Shown: in pieces, positions 21,227 to 33,250 of the stretch
How positions within the stretch are numbered: the stretch's first letter is position 1
How the letters are laid out: each line of letters opens with the position of its first letter
Source: Talpa occidentalis
Lineage: Eukaryota > Chordata > Mammalia > Eulipotyphla > Talpidae
Length of the DNA: 64,000 nucleotides
Assembly: GCF_014898055.3 (NCBI RefSeq)
Contig: NW_023602073.1
Span: 17,159,784-17,223,783 of the forward strand
Reading direction: 5' to 3'
Position numbers and translations under genes: made by a program
Notes under the pieces: generated by a model
The model's database searches: none
What the model saw: only the letters and a program-made list of their open reading frames with translations
Told to the model about the DNA's origin: nothing

Positions 21227-24200
21227 GTGAGTGAGCGCCCCGGACTCCTGCAGCAGCACCTGCTCTCGGGCTGAACTCTCAGATCTAAGAGTTTTTAGGC
21301 TGAATCCTGAGCTCATGATCAGGAAACACAGCTATTTTTCATCTCATTCCTCTGAAAAATAGTTCATCCTGGGTCCACATTGAATCAAACCCTAACTGCC
21401 CTCTGACTTTCAAAGTCTTGTCCCTATTCATACTTGTTGTTATGACCCCCCTGCTGTAGAATACAGTTGTTCAGACCCACAGCGGCTTGTTTTATCTTCA
21501 CGTGTGTGCACAATTTGAGAAACTACAATGTGCAAGGCCATGTCATGGAACCTGAAAATATGGTCAGAGACCCACTACTTGTAATTTAGCCTACATTCTG
21601 GCTGAGTAAACAAATCAGCTAAAGGAGAATGCCTACAGTGGTTTGGTCCCTACTGTTGTGACTGGTATCTGGGAAGCTTCCTGGGGGAGTCCTGATGGAC
21701 ACATACTATGTACCATATATAGAAATTTTGAGAAAGTCCTTTGGATGGTTACTACCTTGTTCTATATGCATCATCTTCTGGTTGAGGCTGTAGAGACAGA
21801 TAGAGCTCACCTGTGAGGGAGCAGATGAGCCTGGCTTCTGAGCTCAGTACCTACCAGATAAAGCACCAGGCCAGATTCCTTAATCTCTTCCCAAGCCTCT
21901 GATTCTGCAGCACAGAAATGGTGGTAAAAATCCTACCAACTGTTCTGGGTATAAGGGGATCATATTGTTACTGCACAGCCAGTCCATGGGGCGCTTCTTC
22001 TGAAAGGATAAGGAATCATCAATATTTCATGTTATTCTAATGATCTTGGACGGCAGGAACCACTTATTCTCCTTAAGAATTTGTCCGATTGACTGCACTT
22101 TCTTCACCCAACTTTTATCAGGGAAAGATCCAGGATGCTGTGGCAAAACTGAGGCAACAGGAAGATGAATGTAATAACTTAAAGGTGACCATAAGCAGAA
22201 AAATCCTTAAATGGGAGGTAAGAATTTATGGTTATTTTTCTCAAGCTATTTTCCACCTAGAGCATAGCCAGAGGGGACAGCTCGGCAAAACAGTTGAAGG
22301 TTTATTCTCACTAGACCAGAACAGATGACACCCAAAGAGAAATATTCTTTGTTTTTATTGCCCTAGTGTCTGACTGAACTTATCTCCCTCTTTTTAGCCA
22401 TCAATAGCAGTCAGCTAGGATTCCCATATTTCCATTTGCAGAGGCAGAATGTTGATCCTTCTTACACAGAACCATCCTAGACTGCACATCAAATTGTAAA
22501 TATCTCAGAGTTAAAATACCTCAAGTTTCAAATCACTTAATTGTTTGGACACCTCGGCTGTAGCACTTTGGCACATTTACCACAGTATAGGGTCCACACT
22601 CCCCCTTCCAGGTTTAAGACCCATCCTTTGTGAGCACTGAAAACCGGGGCAGTCCAGGTGACGTTATATTACACAGCTTTATGAGACTGATATGAGATAG
22701 AGCTGCTATAAGAACAATTTTATTTTGACTGTAGACTGCGTTTCTCTAAGATTTTCCATGTCTGACCAGTCTCCTACATCAGAGACCTATGCCTTCCAGA
22801 AGTACTGATGTGATCTCTCCCAGGCACTCAGCCTGCAGACCTCTTCATCATTTCCACCTCCCTCAGGGGTCTCTTCAGGCCACTGTCCTGGTCCTTTGTG
22901 TGTGGATGCTAAAGTTGAGCTCTCAAAGGAGAGTCATACTTCCTGATTCATTTCTGGAATCTCATGTTGTGAGAACTCCCACTGTTGCAAGTGTATAGGG
23001 AAACCAGGTCAATGCCAGAGTCCGGCTGTCCTGTATGTGTCTCCTGCACAATCAGTCTCCCCTCTCCACAACATCACAGTCACTGAAGCACCCCATGAAC
23101 TGAGGAAGCCCCAGTGGAAATTGTAGCTCTGTGTCTCCCAAATGAAAAGTGAGTCCCACAAGAGAGATCATTGGTTTCTGTCAGTCTTACACATAGGAGG
23201 ATCAAGTGGGCACAGGCTTGGTAGATGAATAGTTCAGGCACCTCTCATCCATACCTGTCTGAGTACATTGGGGTCAGTCACCTACCAGCCTGGTTGTCTT
23301 AGTATCTAATCTTTGTAAGAATCATCACAAACTTTTACTTCCCAGCATTCCATTAGAAACAGTAAAACCTTCTTACATCCAAATAATAACGGGTTCACGC
23401 AAGTGTTTCGTCTTGGCAGTAGTTCCAGAATGAAGTTATCTAGCATTTTGAACCTAGGTCTCGTAATTCTTGATGGAAGAAGAAAAAAATTAGTCAGTTG
23501 GCTACAGAGAACTGGGACAGCATCTTCCACATCTGATTGTCTGAGTGCTGGGTGTGGCTTTGCAGCAGGAACTGGCACGCTCTCCTCAGATGTCCCATCA
23601 GAAAAAAAAAGTCACAGTCGCACAGCAAACTCTAGGTTTACAAGACTGTATGTGTCTTTCAAACTATATCCAGAAATTTACCATTTTCAGCATCCTGTGT
23701 GTTCAAGGCATTATCTTCACACTGTGGAGACCCGATCTTGCCTCTCCATCTGTAGAACTAGTTCATCCAGCCAACCTGAAACTCCACCTCACTCAACAGT
23801 GTCCCTGCTGTCCCGCCTGCCACCTAGTTTCCTGCTTTCTACTTTGATTTTAAATTTGACTGTACCTCTATAAATACAATCATAAAATTGTTGCCATTTC
23901 TCTGTGACTTCACTTACCATAGAGTCTTTAAGATTTACCCATAACAGAATTTCATACATTTTATAATATTGAACACTTTTCCATTGTCTATCTGTACCTC
24001 ATTTTGTTTCTCATTTCATCCAATGAATTTTGGTTTATGTATGCCTTTTGTTTGTGCTTTTTCTTTGTAGGAGAAGATGGATCTTCAGAGAGATAAAATC
24101 CTTTCTGACTTTCAGAGTCTCCTCAACTTACTCCGTGGAGAAGAGTTGGATTTTCTGGAGGAACTGGAAATGGAAAAATGGCAGACTCTCAAAAAACTGC

Positions 24201-27200
24201 AGGACAGTGAAGCCAGTGTGGAAAGGCAGAGCAGTGAACTGAAGAGTCACATCCTGGAACTACAGAAGAAACATCAGGAATCAACCCTGAATTTGCTGAA
24301 GGTGAGGCTGCTCACTGGAAGGGTAGAGAAGAGTTGTCTGTCCTGAGGCATTAAGGGAGTGTGGTGAGGGAATTTGGGACAAATCCCTGTTTCACTGTAA
24401 AGCATGACATTCCTGAGTCATACTTTAACATGGTGTTTCTCTTAAATATATGTCAGTATCTGCAGGTTGGCCTTCCCAGTCTAGAGGGTGTTTTTTTATA
24501 TGAATCTGAGAAAACACACCGAGCCTGGATATATGTGGTGTGTCCCTTGGGCAGATGGAGCCACGGGCTATCCTTTACCTTCTGTTGCCTCTGTACCATG
24601 GGCACAGGAGCCTGAGTGTCTATCTGTCTGCTTAAAGACTTGTCCACATGACCGTAGGATAATACACCGGGGCCCCCAGGATGAATGACAATGTTTTTCC
24701 TGGTTTCATGTGAATCACCTGCCGGGAGCTCTAATTGTACATTCCTCTAGCTGCATGAGGGATCCACCCCAATACCATTAATTGCTGGAGCTATTTATTT
24801 TAGTTGCCACTGTAGAACTGGAGGCCACACTGTAAGGTTGACACCTGGCTTTGTCACCATAGTGTCCCATTCTCATCAGCTCTGCATGGATTCTTCACTA
24901 AGGAAGGGCCTGTGTGATAAGTGATCGCTAATGTAGACTCATCTGAAGGCAGTTAAGTCGCTGAAAGCAAGTCTTGAAAAGGGAGCACAGTATCTCCCAG
25001 CCCTCCTCAAGCAGCCCACACTCTGCTGTGAGCACAGTCCATAGCAAGAAGGTTACCAGGCTCATGTAGATCCCTTTGGCTGCCGTGCTCTAGCTGTAGG
25101 GGACAGGATGGCACACATCTGACTTGGGAATCCCTCAGTAGCAAGGTGGGGCTCACTCTGCTTTGGATGGAGTGTATAGAGAACAGCCACATGCCAAGCC
25201 CCATTTAATGTGGATATTTCTAAACTCACCTTTTATCCCTGTTTGTCTGTAGGGCGTGAAAGACACCCTGAACAGGTATGTGCTGTATGAGTATGGGGGC
25301 AGGGGTGGGGCACGGAGAATTCAATGGAAGGTCCACTGAAGTCTGTGCTCTGCTGATTCTAGGAGTTCAGCTATGAAGCTGCAAGTCCCAGAGGCCGTGT
25401 CTTTGGAACCTCGTACTGTCTGCAATGTTTCTGAGCTCTACTTCAATGTGAGGGACATGTTAAAGACCTACCAAGGTATGGAAAGTCAAGAATTATTCAG
25501 TGCTGGGGGTGAAAGTTAACTTTAGTGTTAACCACGTTCTCCACCCATATGTGGGCCAGACATATAGCTGTTTCTCTGGAGCCCCACACTCTCCTGCTTT
25601 AGGGTGTTCCATGCTTGCACAGGTCCACAGCTAACTGGGGATCTCTGCCCTCCTCAGTTTCCTGCTCTCCCATTTCTTAGCTGTGTCAGCCCAGGCAAGT
25701 CACCTCCTTGTGTGGCTCATCAGAGAACTGAAAATACTAACAATTTTCCATTTATTGGTTGTCATAAAAGGAAGTGCATCCACCCGTGTTAGATTAGGAC
25801 AATGTCTGGGACATAAAGGGTATTGATACTATGTCAGGAAAGTCAGAACAATGCAAGAAAGATAGACGAGTGTGATGGACTGAGATGCAACTAGTTCTAG
25901 GACCTTGACTCTGATGACATTTTCTTTTTAAATTCTATATTAAATTTACATATTTATCTTAAAATTTATGTGTATGTATTATAATCTCTTATTTATGTTT
26001 TTAAGTTTATTTATCCTTAATGGAAGTAATATTTAGGTCCCCTCATCAGGTATCACCACAGTGCACCCACCGCACCATCAGCATCGCCCACCGCCGTGGT
26101 CCATTGTGCTTCCTTTCCTCTTTGTTCTTTCCTCTGCCCTCTCCCTCCCCCTCTGGTGCTTACTTCTGTAGTCAGCTTTCAAGGGTTGGTTTTTTTTTTT
26201 TATTATGTGTACTACATAAATATGCACACTATAGGGACTCCCTGGTGGCGCAATGGGTTAAGATGCAACCTATGAAGCTGTCCGCAGTCACTGCAGCACG
26301 AGTTCAATCCCCAGCCAGAGAGCAACCCACATGGCTCAGCAGACCTCTCTTGTCTCCCCGCTGCTCCCCTCAGCAGTGTATTTCAGTCAGTCTGCCTGTT
26401 CTGCTCCCCACTGTGTCTCTGAGGAATCCTCTCACCACCCTTCCCCCCTCCTCCCCCCCCACCCCGCACCTCTGGTCGTACCCCAGCTCTTATATGCATG
26501 CATAAATAAATCTTTAAAAAACAAACAAATAAATAAATAAATATGCACACTATATAAATATGCATGATATAGCTGCTTTATATGTATTCCTCATATATTA
26601 GGTGTACTCCATATAATACATATAGATTTTGCATGTATATACTCCTGTTATATTTTAGGGATTCTCATAAAATACATTTTATATATTAATATATGTATTT
26701 TATGTTCATATTATATATCTGGCTAGATGTTTTATCAGATTAGATAATGGGTATGCACTCTATCAAATTCATGGAGAGAAACCACATACATGTATAAAAT
26801 ATAACACGTTTAATATTATTAGATATGCCTTGATATGTATTTTTTTTTCCAAAGATATTTATTTATACGAGAACTGGGGTACAGATCAAGGTGCGGGAGG
26901 GTGAGAGAATTCACCAGAGAGAGTGGGGAGCAGAACAGGCAGACGAACCAAAGACACTGCTGAGGGAAGCAGCAGGCAAGACCGGAGAGGTCTACCACAC
27001 AATGTGGGTTTCTCCCTGGCTGGCTGGAAATCGAACCCACGGTGCAGAGGCTGTGGACAGCTTCACAGCACTGTGCTCAACCCACTGTGTCACCGGGGAG
27101 ACCCTCTCTAGATGTTTTGATTGTAACCTATATGGTATGTATATATCAGATTTGCTTTTTATCTATATGTGTTGCAAACAAATTGTTACCATGTGTGGTA

Positions 27201-30200
27201 AATTATGTATGTTATACATATATGCATATATAAAATATATGTGGAGATACATAAAATGTATTATTTTTACACGATTTTGTTTAGGAATTTTGTATTTCTG
27301 TCCTTAGGTAAGGGGGTCATGTAATTCTCTTTTCTTTGGGAGATGTGTTTTGCCCTTGCTTTTTTAATATCTCTGAGGCAAAATTGGTTTACATTATTGC
27401 TTGTATTTTGGAAGTCTAGGACCACTTCTGGTGTGTCACCACGGGGCTCCTGCCACTGAGCCACACAAAATGGAAAGGTTGCTCAGTGGACTCTGTGAAG
27501 CACTGTGGGTATTTTCATTATCTTGAATAGTAAATTTTTTTTTGGCACATGTAGCATTTAATGATCCTCCATGTGGCTTCCAGCTATCAGGACACAACCC
27601 CTCACTCTCCCCAACACCCTTAATCTGCTCCTCAGCTCCTCTCCTGCATCATCTCGCTTTCAGGATGGCAGGCTGCCTTGGGCACTTTCCCTTCCCAAGA
27701 ACTTTGTAGTAGCCCCATTGCACCATCTCAGTGATGGGGGCCACTTCAGGTCCTGTTTTGGGCAGCATTTATGTGAGTCTGAGCGCTCAATGACCGAGGG
27801 CCACAGTTTATCAAGGTTGACCGAGGAGCAGAAGCTCCGATGCCTCTCGAAGTACCTCAGCCAGCTTTTGCAGAGTAACCTTGATGATATTTGTCAAAGT
27901 TGATCCTGGTATGATAAATCCACCAGCATTACCATGCCTCCTTGGAGCTTCCAGTGCTTTCAGGTACAGCCTTGGCCTTGGCTCTTGCGGCCCGAAGTTT
28001 GGGGTCTTACTCAGTCTGGATGGCGTGTTGGTGGCCCAGATGGAAGTTATCAATCGTGGAAGTTTTGGTTGATACATATCCCTGTTTATTATCTGTGTGT
28101 AAACCAGTGATCATTTCTCTCATGGCTTACTCATGCTTTCTTTCTCGTGGATGAGAAATTTTTTTTTTAAAGATTTATTTATTTATGCATATAAGAGCTG
28201 GGGTACAGGCCAGTTGGTGGTGGGGTGGTGGGGGGATTCACCAGAGACAGAGTAGGGAACAGAACAGACAGATTGACTGAAGTACACTGCTGAGGGGAGC
28301 AGTGGGTAAGTCAGGAGAGGTCTGCTGCGCCATGTAGGTTGCTCCCTGGCTAGCTGGGGGATCGAACTCATGCTGCAGAGGTTGCGGACAGCTTTATAGG
28401 TTGTATCGTAACCCCTTGTGCCACCAGGGAGACCCCTGAGAAATATTTTTATATAAAGTTATTTTTTTTTTTAAGATTTATTTATTTATTTATACAAGCA
28501 CTGGGTACAGTCAGAAGCATGGGAAGGTGAGAGAATTCACCAGAGTAAGAGTAGAGACAGAGCAGGCAGACTGAGGAAGTACACTGCTGAGGGGAGCAGC
28601 GGGCGGCAGGAGAGGTCTGCTTGCAATGTGGGACTCTCGCCCGGCGGCCGGGGATCAAACCAGTGCTACAGGGGCAGCGGGCAGCTTCGCAACCCAGTGC
28701 TCAACCGCTGCGCCACCGGGTAGCCCCAGTTATTCATTTTTTGGATTGCATTCAGTTTTATTAGTAGCATAAAGATTGTCATAAATTTCTTTAATTTTTA
28801 AACATCCTTCCTCAGTTGCCTTCTCTTTCTCTTGGGTCCTTCTTGCCATAGATATAGCGGAGAGACCACTTTTTCTTTTCCCTCTCTTACTTTCTTTACT
28901 TTTTTTTAACCTCAGTTATTGCTTAATTTCTATTTTTCCTTATTAAACAATTCTCTTTGGATTTCTCTTGCCTTTTTCTATTTTCAATTTGCTACAGAGT
29001 ATAGTGGTTTTGACCGTCTTTCGTTTTCTAAATTATACATGTAAAGACTCGAATTTCCTGAAAATTCTGCCTGGAAAATTTACATTGTGTATTGTTTTAT
29101 ATGTTGCACTTTTTATTGTTCAGGCCTCTCCATCTTCATATTATCGTTATGAGTTTATCACATTTGCTTCTATTTTACTTGACTCTAGTTATTAGGTGTG
29201 TTATGTTGGTGTTTAGATTATTTCTTTAATCTAATCCCTGTGGAACATTATCTGAAGAGCTCACCCTTACAAGCCATGGGACTGGCGTGTGTCCTGAGAC
29301 CTGGGGAAATCCTGGGACTTCAGTCACAAGCTATGACATTAGCCGTGCTATTTTCCTCTCTGATCCTTGGTGTGGGAGATTTTTAATAAACATGGGAAGG
29401 ACTCGTCTGCTATAATCTCCATGATTCCTGGTTGTCCTACCTGAGAGAACAAGGGCTCTGGGGAGGACAGTATCTCTACAGGTAGTTCTGGTCCTTGGCT
29501 TTTCTAAGAGATGGTGATGGTGATAGAGATAGAGATGATCTGGAATTTTTTTTTTTATCACATTGATCACTGACTATACTAGAAATTTCACCAGGCCTGA
29601 AGCATACATTAGCTCATTCAATACCTTCCCGCCATTCTTGTGATCTCATTTTATATTGAATTGGAATTTCAGAGAATGACTCACATAGATAGTAGGAAAC
29701 AAGCTTGCATTTGCGCACAGGCTGGTTTTATTTAAGTCAAACAGTTGTCATTGTGAAAACATAATCCCTTTTGGTTTTTGTTTGTTTAATTTTTCAGTAA
29801 GTGTGACTCTGGATCCAGAGACAGCTCACAGTAATCTAATTCTGTCTGAGGATGGGAGAAAAGTGACCCATGGAGGCACCCAGAAGAAGTGTCACAACTC
29901 TAAGAGATTTCTTGCCTTACCCTGTGTCCTGGGCTCTGAGGGCTTCACCTCAGGACGACATTACTTTGAAGTGGACGTGGGACAGGGAACTGAGTGGGCC
30001 TTAGGAGTTTGCCTGGAAGATGTGCCCAGAGATAGGGACATGCAGTTGAAGCCTGAATCTGGATTCTGGGTGATCATGAGGAAGAGAGCAGATGGCCGCA
30101 CTGCCCTTACCGATCATATGAAATCCGTTTTTCTGCCTGAGAAGCCCCAGATTATGGGGGTTTTTCTTGATTATGAGGCTGGATGTGTGTCCTTTTACAA

Positions 30201-30336
30201 CATGCCGACTGGTTTCCTCTTACACACCTTCCACATTCCATCTGCCTCCTTTTCTAAAACTCTCCGACCCTTTTTCTGGGTTGATCACAATTCTTCTTTA
30301 TTCCTGCCTCCTCCAGATGAGAAAAGACATGAATAA
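20816..30336 (+). CDS. TRIM38: TRIM38-like E3 ubiquitin ligase, copy A (intact, 6 exons)
   Basis: Exons 20816-21226, 22122-22217, 24071-24301, 25253-25275, 25363-25475 and 29798-30336 all have AG/GT borders and join in frame to 471 codons including TAA, giving 470 residues against about 465 in human TRIM38. Order: RING C3HC4 (C16, C19, C31, H33, C36, C39, C59, C62), B-box 2 (C93, H96, C104, C112, C115, H121, H124), coiled coil about 138-290, PRY/SPRY about 292-470 ([28 protein letters not shown]). The start sits in GCCATGG. Family knowledge: TRIM38 is a cytoplasmic interferon-inducible E3 ligase that modulates TLR, RIG-I/MDA5 and TNF/IL-1 signalling. Oddity: the fourth B-box position is Thr107, usually Asp or Glu. 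The gene symbol is by family resemblance. Whether A or B is the positional ortholog cannot be told here. Confidence 0.9.
22122..22217 (+). CDS. TRIM38: Copy A exon 2: coiled coil
   Basis: 96 bp between ATCAG| and |GTAAGA, 32 codons ([16 protein letters not shown]...), phase 0 at both ends, the standard TRIM exon size. Confidence 0.92.
24071..24301 (+). CDS. TRIM38: Copy A exon 3: coiled coil
   Basis: 231 bp between TTTGTAG| and |GTGAGG, 77 codons rich in E, K, L and Q, fully open. Confidence 0.93.
25253..25275 (+). CDS. TRIM38: Copy A exon 4 (23-bp micro-exon)
   Basis: GGCGTGAAAGACACCCTGAA plus CAG, bounded by CTGTAG| and |GTATGT. The 23-bp size is typical of this exon in TRIM genes. Confidence 0.9.
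25363..25475 (+). CDS. TRIM38: Copy A exon 5
   Basis: 113 bp between GATTCTAG| and |GTATGG. Linker between coiled coil and B30.2 ([19 protein letters not shown]). Confidence 0.92.
26234..26537 (+). mobile_element. tRNA-derived SINE, full length
   Basis: Head GGGACTCCCTGGTGGCGCAA, tail ATAAATAAATCTTTAAAAAA. The target duplication ATAAATATGCACACTATA is found on both sides, ending at 26233 and beginning near 26537. Confidence 0.94.
26839..27107 (-). mobile_element. tRNA-derived SINE
   Basis: T-rich tail at 26839-26870, body with the CACTGCTGAGGGAAGCAGC block, head ending CACCGGGGAGACCC. Confidence 0.9.
27536..28040 (-). pseudogene. RPL27A: RPL27A processed pseudogene in copy A intron 5
   Basis: On the minus strand the sequence follows the ribosomal protein L27a mRNA. 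It starts at an ACG in place of ATG (28026-28024), followed by codons for PSRLSKTP and, further on, GNAGG. It then reads through the STLTNIIK region to a C-terminal part with YYKVLGKGK in another frame, and to a 3' UTR with ATTAAATGCTA. The interval from start to the expected stop (27579) is 448 bp, against 447 in a normal gene. It has no introns, is frame-shifted, and ends in a poly-A tract (T-run at 27536-27543). It is a reverse-transcribed dead copy, antisense to the host gene. Confidence 0.85.
28157..28435 (-). mobile_element. tRNA-derived SINE
   Basis: Tail at 28157-28190, head ending CCACCAGGGAGACCCC. The flanks share TGAGAAAT (28151 and 28437). Confidence 0.92.
28462..28727 (-). mobile_element. 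tRNA-derived SINE, GC-rich subfamily
   Basis: Carries CACTGGGTACAGTCAGAAGC next to the tail and GCGCCACCGGGTAGCCCC at the head. The flanking AGTTATT duplication is short. Confidence 0.92.
29798..30336 (+). CDS. TRIM38: Copy A exon 6: PRY/SPRY (B30.2)
   Basis: Begins after TTTTTCAG|, completing a split Val codon, and runs to TAA at 30334-30336. It encodes the full PRY (LDPETAH) and SPRY. An AATAAA polyadenylation signal overlaps the stop (30332-30337). Confidence 0.93.
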
Positions 30337-30509
30337 AGCCTCCTTGGTGGAACCATCATCATAGAGAATATAATCAAAATGCTGTGAAGACCATAAGTTG
30401 GCCTCTATTTTTCACTTCTGTTTCCCTTTACCTAGAACAGTGCTGAGCACTCAGTGAGTACTCAGTAAATCTGCATTGAATGAATGGATGTAAAAACTCA
30501 AAATGTGTG

Positions 30510-30766
30510 CCTCCCTGGTGGCGCAGTCGGTCTAGCACTGCTCTGTGAATCTGTCTGCAGCCTCTGTAGCGCGGGGTCAATTCCAGCCGGCCGGCGATGA
30601 TCCCACATCACGTAGCAGACCTCTCCTCAGCAGTGTATTTTGTCAGTCTTTCTGTTCTGTTCCCTGCTCTGACTCTGGTGAATCCTCTCCCCAAACCCGC
30701 GCATCTGGCCTGTGCCCTGGTTCTTGTATAAAAATAAATAAATCTTTAAAAAAAAAACAACAACAA
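30510..30766 (+). mobile_element. tRNA-derived SINE
   Basis: Head GCCTCCCTGGTGGCGCAGTC, tail AAATAAATAAATCTTTAAAA. The flanks share AAACTCAAAATG (30495-30506 and about 30766-30777). Lies just downstream of copy A's polyadenylation signal. Confidence 0.92.
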
Positions 30767-31329
30767 ACTCAAAATGCTGTAGATGGTCAGCCTTCGCTGG
30801 GGAAAAAGCAAGATTATAACAATGATCATTGTAGGATAAATGAAGAAAAATCAGGCTCTTTCCCCTACTCCCACTGCCCATTGTGGAGGCCCAGGGCAGA
30901 GAGACCTGGGCATAGGGCACACAGGCCTGTCATTGTGGATGGTTGGGCCCACAGGGTGAGGGAGTACGCATGTGCCAGTGTGGGCATCTGTGCTGGGAGA
31001 CCAAAGCTGTAAGAGCGGTGGCACTCCCAGGACTACAGCTACAGGAGGACCACTCTGAGGCGAGGCCACGAGAGACCAAAATCGAGAACACCATAGAAAG
31101 AGGCCAGAGAAAAAGCGCAAAGGTTTGCCATGGTGGAGGCTTGCCCCCTTAGCCTCCCTGCCTGGCCCATGCCTGCCTTCCTGCCGGGTGTGCCAGTGTA
31201 CCTGGTTCCCTGAGAGCATTAAAGGCCTGTAAAATCCACTGAGGGCTCCAGGACTCTCCCTTTACCATTTACCAAAGCTGCAGTGAACCCACCCTGTGCC
31301 TGCTTGCACTAGAATCATCCATCATCCTC
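30767..31329. other. Intergenic, unassigned
   Basis: Moderately GC-rich sequence without a recognised gene or repeat family. Confidence 0.3.
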
Positions 31330-32020
31330 TCCATGCCTCTTGAGTGGGTTCAGAGATCTGATTTTCAGGAGTCTTTGTCTGAGTTGTCCTACCTGGGAAA
31401 GCAAGGGCTTTGGGAAGGACAGTGTCTCTGTCTACTCTGAGTAGTTCTGGTCCTTGGCTTCTCAGAGATGGAGATGGTGATGATGAAGATGATGGTGTGC
31501 TATTTCTTTATCACATTAATCACTTCATATACCACAAATTCATCAAGCACTGAGCATACATTAGCTCATTCTGTTTCTCCCCCACCATTCTTTGTGATAC
31601 ATAGACTCTCTCTGGGGCTGAGTGTTCCAGTTTCTTTGATACCATGTGAAGTCACATGTGGCCGTGAGGTTGTGTGTCAGCTGCATGAACAAGCAGAAAC
31701 ATCAAAGGAGCTGTGAATCTTCTCACTACTGACATGTTAATGTTAATCTGACCCTGAAAAGGTGAAAGATTTACGTGATCTGAAGAGAGACCAGAGTATG
31801 AATTTGACCTCTCATCCTGGTTGTCATCATTAGTGGGACAGCTACCAGACCAGTGAGTCCTTCGGGCAATAACCTGTTAAAGTGTGAGAGAAGGTTTATG
31901 ATGGTTACAGCAAGAGGCTTCAAATTGGAATGGGATGATGAATAAAAATGAATTTCAATGGCGGGGCGGTCTCAGTATTGGAAAGGAAGTTGATACATTC
32001 CAGATTGCTAATGCCCGTTT
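31330..32020 (+). pseudogene. Relic of a further TRIM38-like copy (intron 5 end plus 3' flank)
   Basis: 31360-31600 resembles the last part of intron 5 in copy A (29420-29640) and copy B (45670-45880). Shared blocks include GTTGTCCTACCTG, TAGTTCTGGTCCTTGGCTT, GAGATGGTGATG and ACATTAGCTCATTC. 31660-32010 resembles the 3' flank of copy B (46985-47235), including GTCAGCTGCAT and CATTCCAGATT. The B30.2 exon that should lie between is absent. I read this as the scar of a deleted or recombined copy. Confidence 0.6.
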
Positions 32021-32396
32021 TCTTAAACTATTCTAAAATATTAAAAAATAGTTACTACTGGCAGGACTCAGATATAATCAAATAGGCCTTGACTACACAG
32101 TTACAGTCTTTGTCTCCCTGAATTATCCAACCTGAGTTGATGAACGAGAGGACCATGGTGTTTTCAGCCTGATTTCAAACAGCATTTTTTATGACCAAAA
32201 ATACCACCAAATTGCTAAATGTTATGATAATGTATAATTGATATAAAATTCAATGTCTGTTGATGTTGAAGTCTGATTCATCTTACCATGAAGAGGGGTA
32301 ATGAAGTGGACATACCAGGTGCAACTACCCAAAAAAAACACCTATCAGCTGCATCCTCAGCAAGGGAAGATCTCCTAGTTATGCTAATGAGGCTGT

Positions 32397-33250
32397 ATTG
32401 TTACTGTTATGACAATTTCCCAGAGAAATCAGACCACACTCAAAGAGATGGAGAGAGATTTAATTGTCACACTGGCGGTCTCAGTGGGATGGCTTCCAAA
32501 AGGCTGAGCCCTGAATTCAGGAATGGTAAGGTTTTTTATAGTTTGTATGAGGAAACTTATCACCCCATCCATCATAGCATAAGCAATCTTTATTGTTTGG
32601 GAAGGGGGTCAGGGTAGCTGTGGCTACTGCTGTGGACAACTCTGCTCCAGCAAGTATATCCAGCAATTCTGCTCCAGCAAGCAGCAGAATCTCAGCAGCA
32701 AACTCCTCCAAGCAGCAGACTTGGGAAACTTCCGGTTTCATTACTAGAAATAAAGGGTTGCAGAATGGACCCGATTACAACACTTTGGCAGAGGAATTAC
32801 ACTGAACTGAGGCAACTGAGAAGTGAGGTAAAGAAAAGCCGTCTGCTCTTGTATACTGCTAAAGTATATAGCTATCTGTCTACCAGCAAGGACTGAAGTC
32901 CTCACCAGAGAAATCTAGATGCTTCTCAGCCCAGAGACCACACTCTAGGGATCTACATGAGAACTGGAATGAAAACTAACTCTTGCCTACTATTCCATTC
33001 CCATGTATTTGCCTTCCCAGATTTTCCCACTTACAAAATCATTTTCCTTTGTCTTATCAGCTATAAAAAAAAAACTATTGTTCGTTAGTTAAGATCCTCT
33101 CTCAGCCCGTGCTGTGTCACCCCTTGGACTTGCTCGCCCCAGGACTCCACATGCATGCAGAAGGCACCTGTGTTTAGGAAAAGTTCTGTCTCTCCTTTGC
33201 TCTCACTACCACACACTGTTACTGTCTTATACCAGACGTGTGTGGTTAGG
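32397..33250 (-). mobile_element. Possible LTR-derived sequence
   Basis: TGTTACTG at 32397 and a following TTTAATT-rich stretch resemble the edge of the minus-strand LTR at 14003. Reading on the minus strand there is ACTATAAAAAAC near 32535. The outer boundary and target duplication could not be found, so this is tentative. It includes a short CAGCAAG-rich tandem stretch at 32640-32715. Confidence 0.3.

Larger units (their letters stand above)
21227..25362 (+). other. Introns 1-4 of copy A
   Basis: No other genes are seen. Intron 2 contains a block at 22700-23250 that is conserved in copies B (38760-39260), C (55320-55820) and D (4590-5060, reversed), followed by an old L1-type stretch near 23640-24030 that is also shared. 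These blocks show that whole introns, not only exons, were duplicated. Confidence 0.75.
25476..29797 (+). other. Intron 5 of copy A
   Basis: A 4.3 kb intron holding four SINEs, an AT-rich stretch at 26540-27260 with ATATAT repeats and an antisense RPL27A processed pseudogene. Its end (29400-29700) matches 45660-45930 in copy B and 31360-31600 in the intergenic relic. Confidence 0.75.

Noticed and set aside
32517..32805. Short frames with alanine/serine-rich repeats
   Set aside because: They come from a small CAGCA-rich tandem stretch in probable LTR sequence. No gene is supported.
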